This document shows, one piece after another, positions 26,435 to 34,547 of a stretch of 64,000 nucleotides of DNA (position 1 is the stretch's first letter; every line of letters begins with the position of its first letter). The translations under genes were made by a program, and so were the position numbers. Source of the stretch: Prescottella soli (lineage in GTDB: Bacteria > Actinomycetota > Actinomycetes > Mycobacteriales > Mycobacteriaceae); the NCBI RefSeq assembly GCF_040024445.1, contig NZ_CP157276.1:4712001-4776000 (forward strand). Reading direction: 5' to 3'. Under the pieces are notes generated by a model. That model was not told the DNA's origin and did no database searches. It saw nothing but the letters and a program-made list of their open reading frames with translations.

Positions 26435-27922
26435 ATGCACGCTTCCGAAGGCGTGGGGACCGCCCCTGCGCACCTTCCGGACGACCCGAAAACCCGCCCC
26501 GAATCGAATGATTCGTCGCCGCCGGGCGCCTTCCGCAGGCTGGTCCTCCGGCTGCACTTCTACGCCGGCGTCTTCGTCGCGCCGTTCCTGGTGATCGCGG
26601 CGATCAGCGGCGGGCTCTACGCGATCGCCCCCACCCTCGAACAGTTCGTCTACCGCGACTACCTGCACGTCGAGTCGACGGGACCGGCCGCGCCGGTGAG
26701 TGACCAGATCGCCGCCGCGCGGGCCCAGCGCCCGGACCTGACGGTGTCGGCGGTGCGACCGTCGACCGAACAGGGCCAGACCACCCGGGTGCTGTTCACC
26801 GACCCGACGCTCGGCGAGTCGGAGCGCCTGTCGGTGTTCGTCGACCCGGTGACCGCGAAGCCCGTAGGCGAACTCGTCGTCTACGGCAGCAGCAGCGCGC
26901 TGCCCATGCGAACGTGGATCTCGCAGCTGCACCGACACCTGCACCTGGGTGAACCCGGCCGGATCTACAGCGAGCTCGCGGCGTCGTGGCTGTGGGTGAT
27001 CGCGCTCGGCGGCGTCTACCTGTGGGTGCGCCGCTACCGGACCGCGAAGGCCCGCAACGGGTCCGCGGCCCCGCGGTTGTGGACGGTCAAGCGTGGTGGA
27101 CGCGGGCGCAACGGGGCGCTCGGCTGGCACGGCGCGATCGGGCTGTGGATCGCCCTCGGCCTGGTGTTCCTCTCGGCGACGGGCCTGACCTGGTCGAAGT
27201 ATGCGGGCGAGAACATCGGCGACCTGCGGGCCGACCTGGGCTGGGGCACGCCGTCGGTGTCGAAGTCGCTCGACGGTGCGGCTGCCGCGCCTTCGGGTGG
27301 CCACGACGGTCACGGTGGCGGGCACGCCGCCGCGGCGGCCGGGACGGGCATCCTCGACAGCAACGTCGCCCGCATCGACGACGTCCTCGCGGTCGCCGCG
27401 AACGCGGGCGTGACCGGTGTGGTGGAGGCGTCGATTCCGTCGAAGCCCGACACGGCGTTCACAGTCGCCCAGACGCGGCAGCCGTTCCAGTTCTCGACCG
27501 ATTCGGTGGCGATCGACGGTGCGACCGGGCAGATCACCGACACCGTGCGGTTCGCGGACTGGCCGTTCGCGGCGAAGCTCACGTTCTGGGCCATCGGCCT
27601 GCACATGGGCATCCTCTTCGGACTGCTCAACCAGATCGCGCTGTTGGCGCTCGCCGTGGCACTGCTGGCGGTGATCGTCCTCGGTTACACCATGTGGTGG
27701 CGGCGCCGCCCGACCCGCGGCACGCAGCGGTGGGGCCGTCCGCCTGCCCGTGGCGCCCTGCGCGGCCTGCATCCGGCGGCGGTCGGCGCGATCGTGATCG
27801 GGTCCGTACTGATCGGATGGTTCGTGCCGCTCCTGGGGCTGACCCTGCTCGGGTTCGTTGCCGTCGATATGGTTTTCGGTGTGTTTCAACGCAGACGAGC
27901 ATCGACCGGCGCAAGCAGATGA
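26435..27922 (+). CDS. PepSY-associated TM protein with His-rich loop
   Basis: 495-residue membrane protein of the PepSY_TM family (PF03929), relatives of which act with iron- or siderophore-related reductases. It has four TM segments: about 45-65 (FYAGVFVAPFLVIAAISGGLYA), 180-200 (LAASWLWVIALGGVYLW), 225-245 and 395-425, plus a final hydrophobic pair. Conserved His in LHFYAGVF, QLHRHLHLGE, GWHGAIGLW and GLHMGILFG could ligate heme. A central GGHDGHGGGH stretch looks metal-binding. GAAAGAG precedes the ATG. Its stop overlaps the next gene (ATGA). Confidence 0.8.
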   Translation: MHASEGVGTAPAHLPDDPKTRPESNDSSPPGAFRRLVLRLHFYAGVFVAPFLVIAAISGGLYAIAPTLEQFVYRDYLHVESTGPAAPVSDQIAAARAQRPDLTVSAVRPSTEQGQTTRVLFTDPTLGESERLSVFVDPVTAKPVGELVVYGSSSALPMRTWISQLHRHLHLGEPGRIYSELAASWLWVIALGGVYLWVRRYRTAKARNGSAAPRLWTVKRGGRGRNGALGWHGAIGLWIALGLVFLSATGLTWSKYAGENIGDLRADLGWGTPSVSKSLDGAAAAPSGGHDGHGGGHAAAAAGTGILDSNVARIDDVLAVAANAGVTGVVEASIPSKPDTAFTVAQTRQPFQFSTDSVAIDGATGQITDTVRFADWPFAAKLTFWAIGLHMGILFGLLNQIALLALAVALLAVIVLGYTMWWRRRPTRGTQRWGRPPARGALRGLHPAAVGAIVIGSVLIGWFVPLLGLTLLGFVAVDMVFGVFQRRRASTGASR

Positions 27923-28395
27923 GTGAGGATCTATCGCTGCTGCGGCGTGAACTGGCGATGATCGAGGAGCGGGTGGCCCGTGAGGTCGACCCGCGCGGGC
28001 GTGGACCGTTCATCGCGGCAACAGTGATGATCCTGCTGATCGCGCTGGCCGCCCCGCAGGTCGACGGCCTGCGCGCGTGGCAGGTCCTGGCCGGTGGGCA
28101 CCACGAGGTGGCGTCGCTGGCCCGGCTGTTCACGTGGTTCGTGGTCGTGTTCGGGATCGGTGTGTCCGCGCTCGCGGCATGGACGCGGCGCTGGGTGCTC
28201 GCGTGGATCGCGATGGCCGGCGTCACGGTCGGCACGGTCCTCGGCCTGCTCACGTACTGGTCGCAGCACAGCGTCCGCGGCGTCCACACCGGCAGCATCG
28301 GCTACGGCCTGCTCGTCGAGTGGGCGGCGATGGCACTGCTTGCGGTGCTCTGGATCCCGGTGGTCGCCGGCCGCTCCAACGTCATGCAGCGCTGA
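27919..28395 (+). CDS. four-TM hypothetical protein, PepSY operon
   Basis: 158-residue protein: a charged helical N-terminus (SLLRRELAMIEERVAREVD), then four TM helices (PFIAATVMILLIALAAP, LFTWFVVVFGIGVSALAAW, VLAWIAMAGVTVGTVLGLL, LLVEWAAMALLAVLWIPVV). It starts in a 4-nt overlap with the PepSY gene, so the two are translationally coupled and likely work together. No recognised domain. A strong terminator follows the stop by 15 nt. Confidence 0.75.
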   Translation: MSEDLSLLRRELAMIEERVAREVDPRGRGPFIAATVMILLIALAAPQVDGLRAWQVLAGGHHEVASLARLFTWFVVVFGIGVSALAAWTRRWVLAWIAMAGVTVGTVLGLLTYWSQHSVRGVHTGSIGYGLLVEWAAMALLAVLWIPVVAGRSNVMQR

Positions 28396-28410
28396 AGTCC
28401 TCACACGGAG

Positions 28411-28440
28411 GGCCCCGTCGCCGGTGCGACGGGGCCTTTC
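28411..28440 (+). terminator. intrinsic terminator of PepSY operon
   Basis: Perfect 11-bp stem GGCCCCGTCGC / GCGACGGGGCC with a 4-nt loop, followed by TTTC. Confidence 0.85.
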
Positions 28441-28516
28441 GTGTTCCGGAATCCCGCCGCGCACCACATTCGACCTGGGACACTGCCTTCGACGTCGTCG
28501 GAAGGGGTGGTCGGTG

Positions 28517-29425
28517 ATGGAGATCGGTCGGATGGTGTGGCCGTCGGCACGGCTAGACGAGGTGGTCGCGCGGGTGGCGCAGGTGGAGGCCGACGGTTTC
28601 GCCGCGGCGTGGGTGCCGCAGATCTTCGGGTGGGACGCGCTGACGGTGCTGGCGCTGGCGGGGGAGCGGACGGCGTCGGTTCGGCTGGGAACCGCGGTGC
28701 TGCCGACCCATCCGACGCATCCGCTGCTGATGGCGTCGTCGGCCCTGACCACGCAGGCCGCGGTCGGCGGACGCCTGCAGCTCGGGATCGGCGTCTCGCA
28801 CCGGTTCATCGTCGAGGACGTGTGGGGCCTGAGCTTCGAGCGGCCGGTGCAGTGGGCGCGGGACTATCTGGCGGCCCTGGTGCCGACGTTGCGCGGGGAG
28901 CGGACGCAGGTCGACGGCGTGCGGTTGCGGGCCGAGTTGCCCCGTCCGCTGGACACTTTCGACACCCCGGCCCCGCCGGTGCTCGTGGCCGCGCTGGGGC
29001 CCGCGATGCTGCGTCTGGCGGGCGAGCACGCCGACGGCACCGTCACCCTCATGGCGGGCACCCGCACGGTCCGCGAGCACATCGTCCCGACCATCAGCGT
29101 CGCCGCCGCGGCCGCCGGTCGCCCCGCCCCGCGGATCGTGGTGGGCCTGCCGATCTGCGTGACGTCGGACTCGGACTCGGCGCGGCAGCGGGGCCGTGCG
29201 GAGTTCGCGGCGTACACCAATACGCCGTCGTACCGGGCAATGCTCGACAAGGAGGGTGCCGCGGACTCCGCCGACGTCGCGCTGATCGGAGTGCGCGGCG
29301 AGGTTCTCGAGCGGCTCGACGCACTGCGCGACGCCGGGGCCACCGAGTTCATGGCCTGGGTCTTCGGGACCGATGAGGAGCAGGCCGCGACGGTCGAGTG
29401 TCTGCAGAAATACGCGCGTCGCTGA
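28517..29425 (+). CDS. F420-dependent LLM-class oxidoreductase
   Basis: 302-residue luciferase-like monooxygenase-fold enzyme (TIM barrel) of the F420-type subgroup. Visible are GRMVWPSARLDEVVARV at the N-terminus, AAWVPQIFGWDALTVLA, RLGTAVLPTHPTHPLLMA and GGRLQLGIGVSHRFIVEDVWG, the barrel strand motifs that bind the deazaflavin. Substrate unknown. ATG 28517 is preceded by AAGGGG. It stands alone between two terminators, so it is probably monocistronic. Confidence 0.85.
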   Translation: MEIGRMVWPSARLDEVVARVAQVEADGFAAAWVPQIFGWDALTVLALAGERTASVRLGTAVLPTHPTHPLLMASSALTTQAAVGGRLQLGIGVSHRFIVEDVWGLSFERPVQWARDYLAALVPTLRGERTQVDGVRLRAELPRPLDTFDTPAPPVLVAALGPAMLRLAGEHADGTVTLMAGTRTVREHIVPTISVAAAAAGRPAPRIVVGLPICVTSDSDSARQRGRAEFAAYTNTPSYRAMLDKEGAADSADVALIGVRGEVLERLDALRDAGATEFMAWVFGTDEEQAATVECLQKYARR

Positions 29426-29562
29426 CTTCGGCGGGGAATCTCGTTCGCTCGCGCATTGTCGGCGAAACCGAGACGCGCCCGGACCTGGGCGGTTATCGTC
29501 AGGTTGCTCGATCGGATGTGCACGCCCGTGAGGGATATCGCCTCCTGTGCCCTCCGGGGTGA

Positions 29563-29604
29563 ACCTCCTCCCGTGACCCATGCGCGGGAGGTGGTTTGCT
29601 TTTA
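29563..29604 (+). terminator. terminator after LLM oxidoreductase
   Basis: Inverted repeat ACCTCCTCCCG / CGGGAGGTGGT with one mismatch, followed by TTTGCTTTT. It lies about 140 nt after the stop. The gap 29426-29709 otherwise holds only this and the fadE23 terminator. Confidence 0.65.
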
Positions 29605-29645
29605 CGCGGCGGTTCTCGCCCAACCAAGTCGCAGGGTCTGACGAG

Positions 29646-29680
29646 TCCGTCCCCACCGCTCGGGGAGCGACGGGGACGGA
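29646..29680 (-). terminator. terminator after fadE23
   Basis: Perfect 9-bp stem TCCGTCCCC / GGGGACGGA, with a loop that can pair further (CGCTC/GAGCG). It is placed 30 nt beyond the fadE23 stop on the minus strand. Confidence 0.65.
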
Positions 29681-29709
29681 TCGTGTCGTGAGAGGTACTC
29701 CGGCGCAGG

Positions 29710-30930
29710 CTACTTGAGCTCGGCCGACGACTTGCCCAGCAGGCGCCGGGCGATGATGAGCTGCTGGATCTGCTGGGTTCCCTCGAAGATGTCGAGAATC
29801 TTGCTGTCGCGGGCCCACTTCTCGAGCAGTGGACGCTGCGAGTAGCCCAACGTGCCTGCCAGTTCGACGGCCTTGAGCGACACTGCGGTTCCCGTACGGC
29901 CGGCCTTCGCCTTCGACATCGATGCCTCGAGCGAGTTGGGCTTCTTGTTGTCGGCCATCCACGCCGCGCGCAGCGCCAGCAGGTACGACGCCTCCCAGTC
30001 GGCCTCGAGCGCGAGGAACTCGGCCGCGGCGGCGTGCTGGTTGTAGGCGGGGATGTCGTACGAGATCTCGACGCCGGCCTCCTCCAGGATGCTGCGCAGC
30101 TCCTCGAGGACCGCGCGGCCCAGGCCGACCGCCATACCGGCGACGATGGGGCGGGTGTTGTCGAACGTCTGCATGACGCCCGCGAAACCCTTCTCCACGT
30201 TCACTTCCGGGCTGCCGAGCAGGTTGTCCTTCGGGATGCGGCAGTCCTGCAGCAGCAGCACTGCCGTGTCGGACGCCTTGATGCCGAGCTTGTGCTCGAG
30301 GCGGGCCACGCTCAGGCCGGGGGCCTCGCGCGGCACGACGAACGACTTGATCGCCGCGCGGCCCTTGCTCTTGTCGACCGACGCCCACACCACGACGTGC
30401 GTGGAGCGTTCGCCCGCGGTGACGAAGATCTTCTCGCCGTTGAGGACCCATTCGTCGCCGTCGAGCACGGCGGTGGCGGTCACGGCCGCGGAGTCGGAAC
30501 CGAAGCTGGGTTCGGTGATGGCCATCGAGGCCCACACCTTGCCGAAGCGCTCGAGCTGTTCGTCGGTGGCGACCGCGGCGATCGCCGAGTTGCCGAGACC
30601 CTGGTAGGGGATCGACAGCGTCAGACCCACATCACCCCAACAGGTCTCGATCACGTTCATCAGCGACGCCATGTTGCCGCCGTTGGCGTTGCCCATGACC
30701 TTCGGGGCGTCGCCGTTCTGCTCGCCGGTCCGGCCCAGGGCGGCGCCGGACGCGCCCTGCCCCGAGTCGCCCAGGCCCTCGACCATGGCCGCCATGGTGT
30801 CGAGTTCCTTGGGGTACTCGTGCTCGGCGAGGTCGTACTTGCGGGAGATGGGGCGGAAGATCTGTGCTGCGACCTGATGCGCCTGGTTCGCAGAGGCCCT
30901 CAGCTTCTTGGGCAGTTCGAGATTGATCAT
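29710..30930 (-). CDS. fadE23: acyl-CoA dehydrogenase, FadE23-type
   Basis: 406-residue flavoprotein dehydrogenase forming trans-2-enoyl-CoA. Signatures: ITEPSFGSDSAAVTA (FAD and substrate loop), WVLNGEKIFVTAGE and the FAD-contacting DIFEGTQQIQQLIIARRLL at the C-terminus. Together with the fadE24-type gene 33 nt upstream it forms the pair found in mycobacteria (Rv3140-Rv3139). Paired FadE genes often make alpha2-beta2 enzymes, with each subunit supplying part of the active site. The physiological substrate is not set by the sequence. Confidence 0.88.
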   Translation of the reverse strand: MINLELPKKLRASANQAHQVAAQIFRPISRKYDLAEHEYPKELDTMAAMVEGLGDSGQGASGAALGRTGEQNGDAPKVMGNANGGNMASLMNVIETCWGDVGLTLSIPYQGLGNSAIAAVATDEQLERFGKVWASMAITEPSFGSDSAAVTATAVLDGDEWVLNGEKIFVTAGERSTHVVVWASVDKSKGRAAIKSFVVPREAPGLSVARLEHKLGIKASDTAVLLLQDCRIPKDNLLGSPEVNVEKGFAGVMQTFDNTRPIVAGMAVGLGRAVLEELRSILEEAGVEISYDIPAYNQHAAAAEFLALEADWEASYLLALRAAWMADNKKPNSLEASMSKAKAGRTGTAVSLKAVELAGTLGYSQRPLLEKWARDSKILDIFEGTQQIQQLIIARRLLGKSSAELK

Positions 30931-30963
30931 CGAAAGGTCTCCTGTAAACGGATCGGGTCGGCG

Positions 30964-32364
30964 TCAGATGAGGACGATGCCTTCGGCAACGCCGACGGCT
31001 CGCAGGTCGCGGTACCAGCGCTCCACCGGGTGCTCCTTGGTGTAGCCGTGGCCGCCGAGCAGCTGGACGCCGTCCAGGCCGATCTGCATTCCCTTGTCCG
31101 AGGCGAGCTTCCGTGCCAGCGCGGCCTCGCGGGCGAACGACAGGCCCTGTTCCGCGCGGGAGGCGCCGCGCAGCGTGACCAGGCGCATGCTGTCGAGTTC
31201 GATCGCGATGTTCGCCACCATGAACGCCACGGCCTGACGGTGGCTGATCGGCTCGCCGAACGCCTCCCGCTCGTTCACGTACGGGATCACGTAGTCGAGC
31301 ACGGCCTGGCAGGTGCCCACACCGAGCGACGCCCACCCCAGCCGGGCCAACCGGATGGCGTCGGCGTACTCGCGGGCACGCTGGTCGGCGTCGCCGTCGC
31401 CGAGGATCGCCGACTCGGGAACGGCGACGTCGGTGAGGATCAGCCGGCCCAGGCCGGCGGCGCGCAGACCCATGCTCGGATCCGCCTCCACGACAAGGCC
31501 CTTGGTATTGGACTCGACGATGAAGAACGCCGGACGGCCGTCGAGTTCGGCCGCGACGACGAACAGTTCCGCCGACCCGGCCGCCGGGACGAGGCTCTTG
31601 ACACCGTTGAGCTTGTAGCCGCTGGGGGAGCGGACTGCCTTGGTCTGCAGCGCGAACGGGTCGAACAGCGCGCGCGGCTCGCTCACCACCACCGCCGCGG
31701 CCGGGACGTTCTCGCCGGCGAACGCGGGCAGGTAGGTCTGCTGCTGCGCGTCGGTACCCCACTGGGTGAGCGCGACGGCCACGCCGCTGGGCGCGAGGAT
31801 CGGCAGTGCAAGTCCCATGTCGCCGTGCGCGAGGGCCTCGGCCACCAGCGCGTTGGTGACGGCGCCGCGCTCGGACGCCACACCCTCGAGTTCCTCGGGG
31901 ATGTTGATCAGTGTGATGCCGAGTTCGGCGGAGCGCTTCAGGAGGTCGGCGGGCGCGGCGGCGGCCTCGTCGGCGTCGTGTGCGGCCGGACGCAGGATCT
32001 CGGCCGAGAAGTCCCGGACCGTCTCGACGATCATCTGCTGCTCGTCGTTCGGCGTCAGGTCGAAGTACTCGGCGTTCTTGGTGGCGCCGTCGGGCAGGCG
32101 CTTGGGCGCGCCGCCGCCGGAGACGCGGTTGAACGTGCGGGTCGCGGCGCCGAGGGTCTTGAAGCCGGTCTTGGTGCCTTCGTAGGTGACGCGGTCGATG
32201 ACCTGTCGCAGGTTGTACTTCTCGGCCAGGTCGGAGCCGGTGATCCGGGTCAGTACGCGCATCGCGGCGCCCATTGCGTCACGCTTGACCGGGTTCAAGC
32301 CGACCGCCGAGGTATCGCGGGGCTGCTTGGCGCCGTTCGTCTTCACAACGTCTTGCTTGCTCAT
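30964..32364 (-). CDS. fadE24: acyl-CoA dehydrogenase, FadE24-type
   Basis: 466-residue acyl-CoA dehydrogenase-like protein with an N-terminal extension of about 80 residues (ITGSDLAEKYNLRQVIDR). The core has PSGYKLNGVKSLVP and LLGGHGYTKEHPVERWYRD. It lacks the usual FAD loop ExGT near the C-terminus (reads VAEGIVLI), which its FadE23 partner has, fitting a heteromeric enzyme with shared sites. ATG 32364 (MSKQDVVKT) is chosen; ATG 32373 is in frame. A perfect 16-bp palindrome 40 bp upstream probably controls the operon. Confidence 0.88.
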   Translation of the reverse strand: MSKQDVVKTNGAKQPRDTSAVGLNPVKRDAMGAAMRVLTRITGSDLAEKYNLRQVIDRVTYEGTKTGFKTLGAATRTFNRVSGGGAPKRLPDGATKNAEYFDLTPNDEQQMIVETVRDFSAEILRPAAHDADEAAAAPADLLKRSAELGITLINIPEELEGVASERGAVTNALVAEALAHGDMGLALPILAPSGVAVALTQWGTDAQQQTYLPAFAGENVPAAAVVVSEPRALFDPFALQTKAVRSPSGYKLNGVKSLVPAAGSAELFVVAAELDGRPAFFIVESNTKGLVVEADPSMGLRAAGLGRLILTDVAVPESAILGDGDADQRAREYADAIRLARLGWASLGVGTCQAVLDYVIPYVNEREAFGEPISHRQAVAFMVANIAIELDSMRLVTLRGASRAEQGLSFAREAALARKLASDKGMQIGLDGVQLLGGHGYTKEHPVERWYRDLRAVGVAEGIVLI

Positions 32365-32403
32365 GATGACCATTTCTCGGGGTGCGGTCTCGGACGCCCC
32401 TAC

Positions 32404-32419
32404 CTTACTCCGGAGTAAG
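32404..32419. promoter_or_regulatory. palindromic operator upstream of fadE24-fadE23
   Basis: CTTACTCCGGAGTAAG is a perfect 16-bp palindrome 40 bp before the fadE24 start. Its size and symmetry suit a TetR-family dimer, the usual regulators of actinobacterial fad operons. Which regulator binds it is unknown; no tetR gene is adjacent. Confidence 0.65.
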
Positions 32420-32561
32420 AAACGAAGTCGAGTCGAATCGAAAAGTGACGACCATCACGATTCGGGCAAGTCTACGGATGTGCGGACGGTGGTGGAAACC
32501 TGCACACAACCTTCACAACTCCTGCCGGGTATCCCCACAACCACGCAATACAGTCGATCTC

Positions 32562-32717
32562 GTGACCATCCGCGATCGAGGTAACCAGCGAAAAGTGCTC
32601 GTCGTCGACGTCGGCGGCGCGGACGTGGGGTTCGACTACAACGCCGCCCGGTCGCGGGCACACGCGATCGTCGAGGCCCGTCCGATCGGACCGTGCCCGG
32701 TCAGCTCCACGGAGTGA
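32562..32717 (+). CDS. small hypothetical protein, leaderless-looking
   Basis: 51-residue frame beginning VTIRDRGNQRKVLVVDVGG and ending PCPVSSTE. The GTG start is exactly 7 nt after TACAGT, the same promoter-start spacing as at other leaderless genes here. The product is basic at the N-terminus with a hydrophobic VLVVDVGG strand; no family recognised. Its last 17 nt overlap the convergent gene end. It may be chance; conservation must decide. Confidence 0.35.
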   Translation: MTIRDRGNQRKVLVVDVGGADVGFDYNAARSRAHAIVEARPIGPCPVSSTE

Positions 32718-33027
32718 TCGGGGGCTTGACCCACATGATCTTCTCGTCGGCATGCCGGGGGAGGGCGCGCGGATCGTCCGGATGGCTCTGCGCCCAGCGC
32801 GTCTTCTCGTCGATCAGTTGCGCCGCGACCGTCCATGTCTCGCGGGTGCTCGGCGGATTCGCATCCGCTGCGCGGGCCAGCTTGCGGAGCCGATCATCAC
32901 GCAGATCGAGCAGTTCGGCGCCGGTGATGCCGCGCTCCCACGCGAACCGCGCCAACCCCAGCGCCTTCTCCCGACGCTTGCGGCTCGCCTGATCGGTGTG
33001 GGCGAAGTCGACCTCGTCGGCGTCCAT
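32701..33027 (-). CDS. hypothetical protein
   Basis: 108-residue soluble, charged protein starting MDADEVDFAHTDQASRKRR. It is helical and Arg-rich with motifs GLARFAWERGITGAELLDLRDDRLRKLARAA and AQLIDEKTRWAQSHPDDP. GGGAG 8 nt before ATG 33027 decides the start; an in-frame ATG lies 15 nt upstream. The pattern of a short helical repeat ending in LIDEKTRW is not one I can assign. Divergent from the DUF1304 gene. Confidence 0.65.
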   Translation of the reverse strand: MDADEVDFAHTDQASRKRREKALGLARFAWERGITGAELLDLRDDRLRKLARAADANPPSTRETWTVAAQLIDEKTRWAQSHPDDPRALPRHADEKIMWVKPPITPWS

Positions 33028-33112
33028 CCGTGTCACTCCCATGCTGACTTGATCTTGTCCGGCGGCCGCGGATGTGCCGCGTCGGCCGTACCGAGTGTGA
33101 CACCGTGGACGG

Positions 33113-33481
33113 ATGCCGGTGATCGCGCAGGTCTTCGCAGCGTTGGCGGCCGCCCTGCACGTGGTGATCTTCGTGATGGAGAGCGTGCTGTGGCAGCGAC
33201 CGCAGGTGTGGCGGCGCTTCGGCCTGGCCAGCCAGCAGGACGCCGACGTCACCCGCCCGCTCGCCTACAACCAGGGGTTCTACAACCTCTTCCTGGCGCT
33301 CGGCATCATCGCCGGGCTGATCGCCGGCGGGACCGGGGGCGACGCGGTGGTGCTGTTCTGCTGCGCCGCGATCGTCGGCGCCGCCGTTGTCCTCGCCTCG
33401 ACCGGGGTCCGCTACCTGCAGGCCGCGCTCATCCAAGGTGTCGCCCCGGCGCTCGCGCTCGTCACGGCCGCCGTCTTCTGA
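33113..33481 (+). CDS. DUF1304 membrane protein
   Basis: 122-residue protein with four TM helices and the DUF1304 signature: FVMESVLWQRP in or after the first helix, WRRFGL, and the NQGFYNLFLALG motif at the start of the second. The family is widespread in bacteria, and no biochemical role is established. It ends 4 nt before a long perfect inverted repeat. Confidence 0.85.
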   Translation: MPVIAQVFAALAAALHVVIFVMESVLWQRPQVWRRFGLASQQDADVTRPLAYNQGFYNLFLALGIIAGLIAGGTGGDAVVLFCCAAIVGAAVVLASTGVRYLQAALIQGVAPALALVTAAVF

Positions 33482-33484
33482 CCC

Positions 33485-33544
33485 CGTTTTGCGCACTTAT
33501 CGGTGTTCCGGGAGCCCGAAACACACCGATAAGTGCGCAAAACG
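33485..33544. repeat. 22-bp perfect inverted repeat between convergent genes
   Basis: Arms CGTTTTGCGCACTTATCGGT-GT (33485-33506) and its exact complement (33523-33544) flank a 16-nt loop that itself can fold (CGGG/CCCG). It separates the DUF1304 gene and hisN. Neither strand has a T-run after the stem, so although it may end transcription it is not a textbook intrinsic terminator. It could be a dispersed extragenic palindrome. Confidence 0.8.
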
Positions 33545-33551
33545 TGGGGAA

Positions 33552-34334
33552 CTAGCGCAGGCGGGCGAGGACCTCGTCGTGCAGCAGGCCGTTGGTCGCG
33601 ACGGCACTGCCGCCGTGCGGGCCGTCGGCACCCTCGAGGCTGGTGAAGCGTCCGCCGGCCTCACGGACCAGCAGGTCCAGCGGCGCGAGATCCCACAGCG
33701 ACACCTCGGGTTCGGCCGCGATCTCGAGCGTGCCCTCGGCGAGTAGGCAGTAGGAGAAGAAGTCGCCGTAGCCGCGGATGCGCCACACGTCGTCGGTGAG
33801 GTCGACGAACTGCTCCCGGATGCCGCGGTCCTTCCAGCCGGACAGCGACGAGAACGCCAGGCTCGACGACGCCAGCTCGCCCACCCCGGACACCGACAGC
33901 CGGCGCGGGTCACCGCCGTCGTACGACGCCCACGCGCCCTCACCCGCGGCCGCCCACCAGCGCCGGTTGAGCGCCGGAGCACTCACCACGCCCACGACCG
34001 GCACGCCGTCCTCGAGCAGCGCGATCAGGCTGGCCCACACCGGGACGCCGCGGACGAAGTTCTTGGTGCCGTCGATCGGGTCGATCACCCACTGGCGGCC
34101 CTCGAACTTCGCGTCGCCGCCGAACTCCTCGCCTAGGACGGCATCCGCGGGACGCTCCGCGGCCAGCGTCGCGCGCACAGCCCGCTCCACCGCGAGATCC
34201 GCGTCCGACACGGGGGTGAGGTCGGGCTTGGAGTCGACCTTCAGGTCCAGCGCTCCGAACCGGGCGCGGGTGATGGCGTCGGCCTCGTCGGCGATGCGGC
34301 GGGCGAGGGTCAGATCGGCGGTGCGTGAGGTCAC
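33552..34334 (-). CDS. hisN: histidinol-phosphate phosphatase, IMPase family
   Basis: 260-residue Mg-dependent phosphatase of the inositol monophosphatase fold. It has metal-binding [20 protein letters not shown] and [15 protein letters not shown]. In actinobacteria this ortholog (Rv3137-type) is the histidinol-phosphatase of histidine synthesis, and it lies close to fadE24-fadE23 as here. GTG 34334 ([16 protein letters not shown]) is 8 nt after a -10 TAGGCT, so leaderless; an upstream extension has a random composition. Suhb-like inositol phosphatase activity is the alternative. Confidence 0.88.
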   Translation of the reverse strand: MTSRTADLTLARRIADEADAITRARFGALDLKVDSKPDLTPVSDADLAVERAVRATLAAERPADAVLGEEFGGDAKFEGRQWVIDPIDGTKNFVRGVPVWASLIALLEDGVPVVGVVSAPALNRRWWAAAGEGAWASYDGGDPRRLSVSGVGELASSSLAFSSLSGWKDRGIREQFVDLTDDVWRIRGYGDFFSYCLLAEGTLEIAAEPEVSLWDLAPLDLLVREAGGRFTSLEGADGPHGGSAVATNGLLHDEVLARLR

Positions 34335-34547
34335 GACCGCACAGCCTACCGGCGCCTGCGTGCCGTCGCCGACCGTGAGCCCACCCCCGCGTCGGCGGTG
34401 GGGCGGGAAGCCCGCGTAGGCGGATCTGGATGCGGAATCAGCCATGTATGACGAATGCGAACCGTTGATTGCCGAATATTGGCGGATATGTCACTCTTGT
34501 TCGCGAATCGTGGCGGAAGCCACAATCCGCGTCGAAGGGACGGTCAC

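Noticed and set aside
29456-29641. 61-codon plus-strand frame between the LLM oxidoreductase and fadE23
   Set aside because: It spans the terminator hairpin at 29563-29604, has no ribosome site and no recognisable product.
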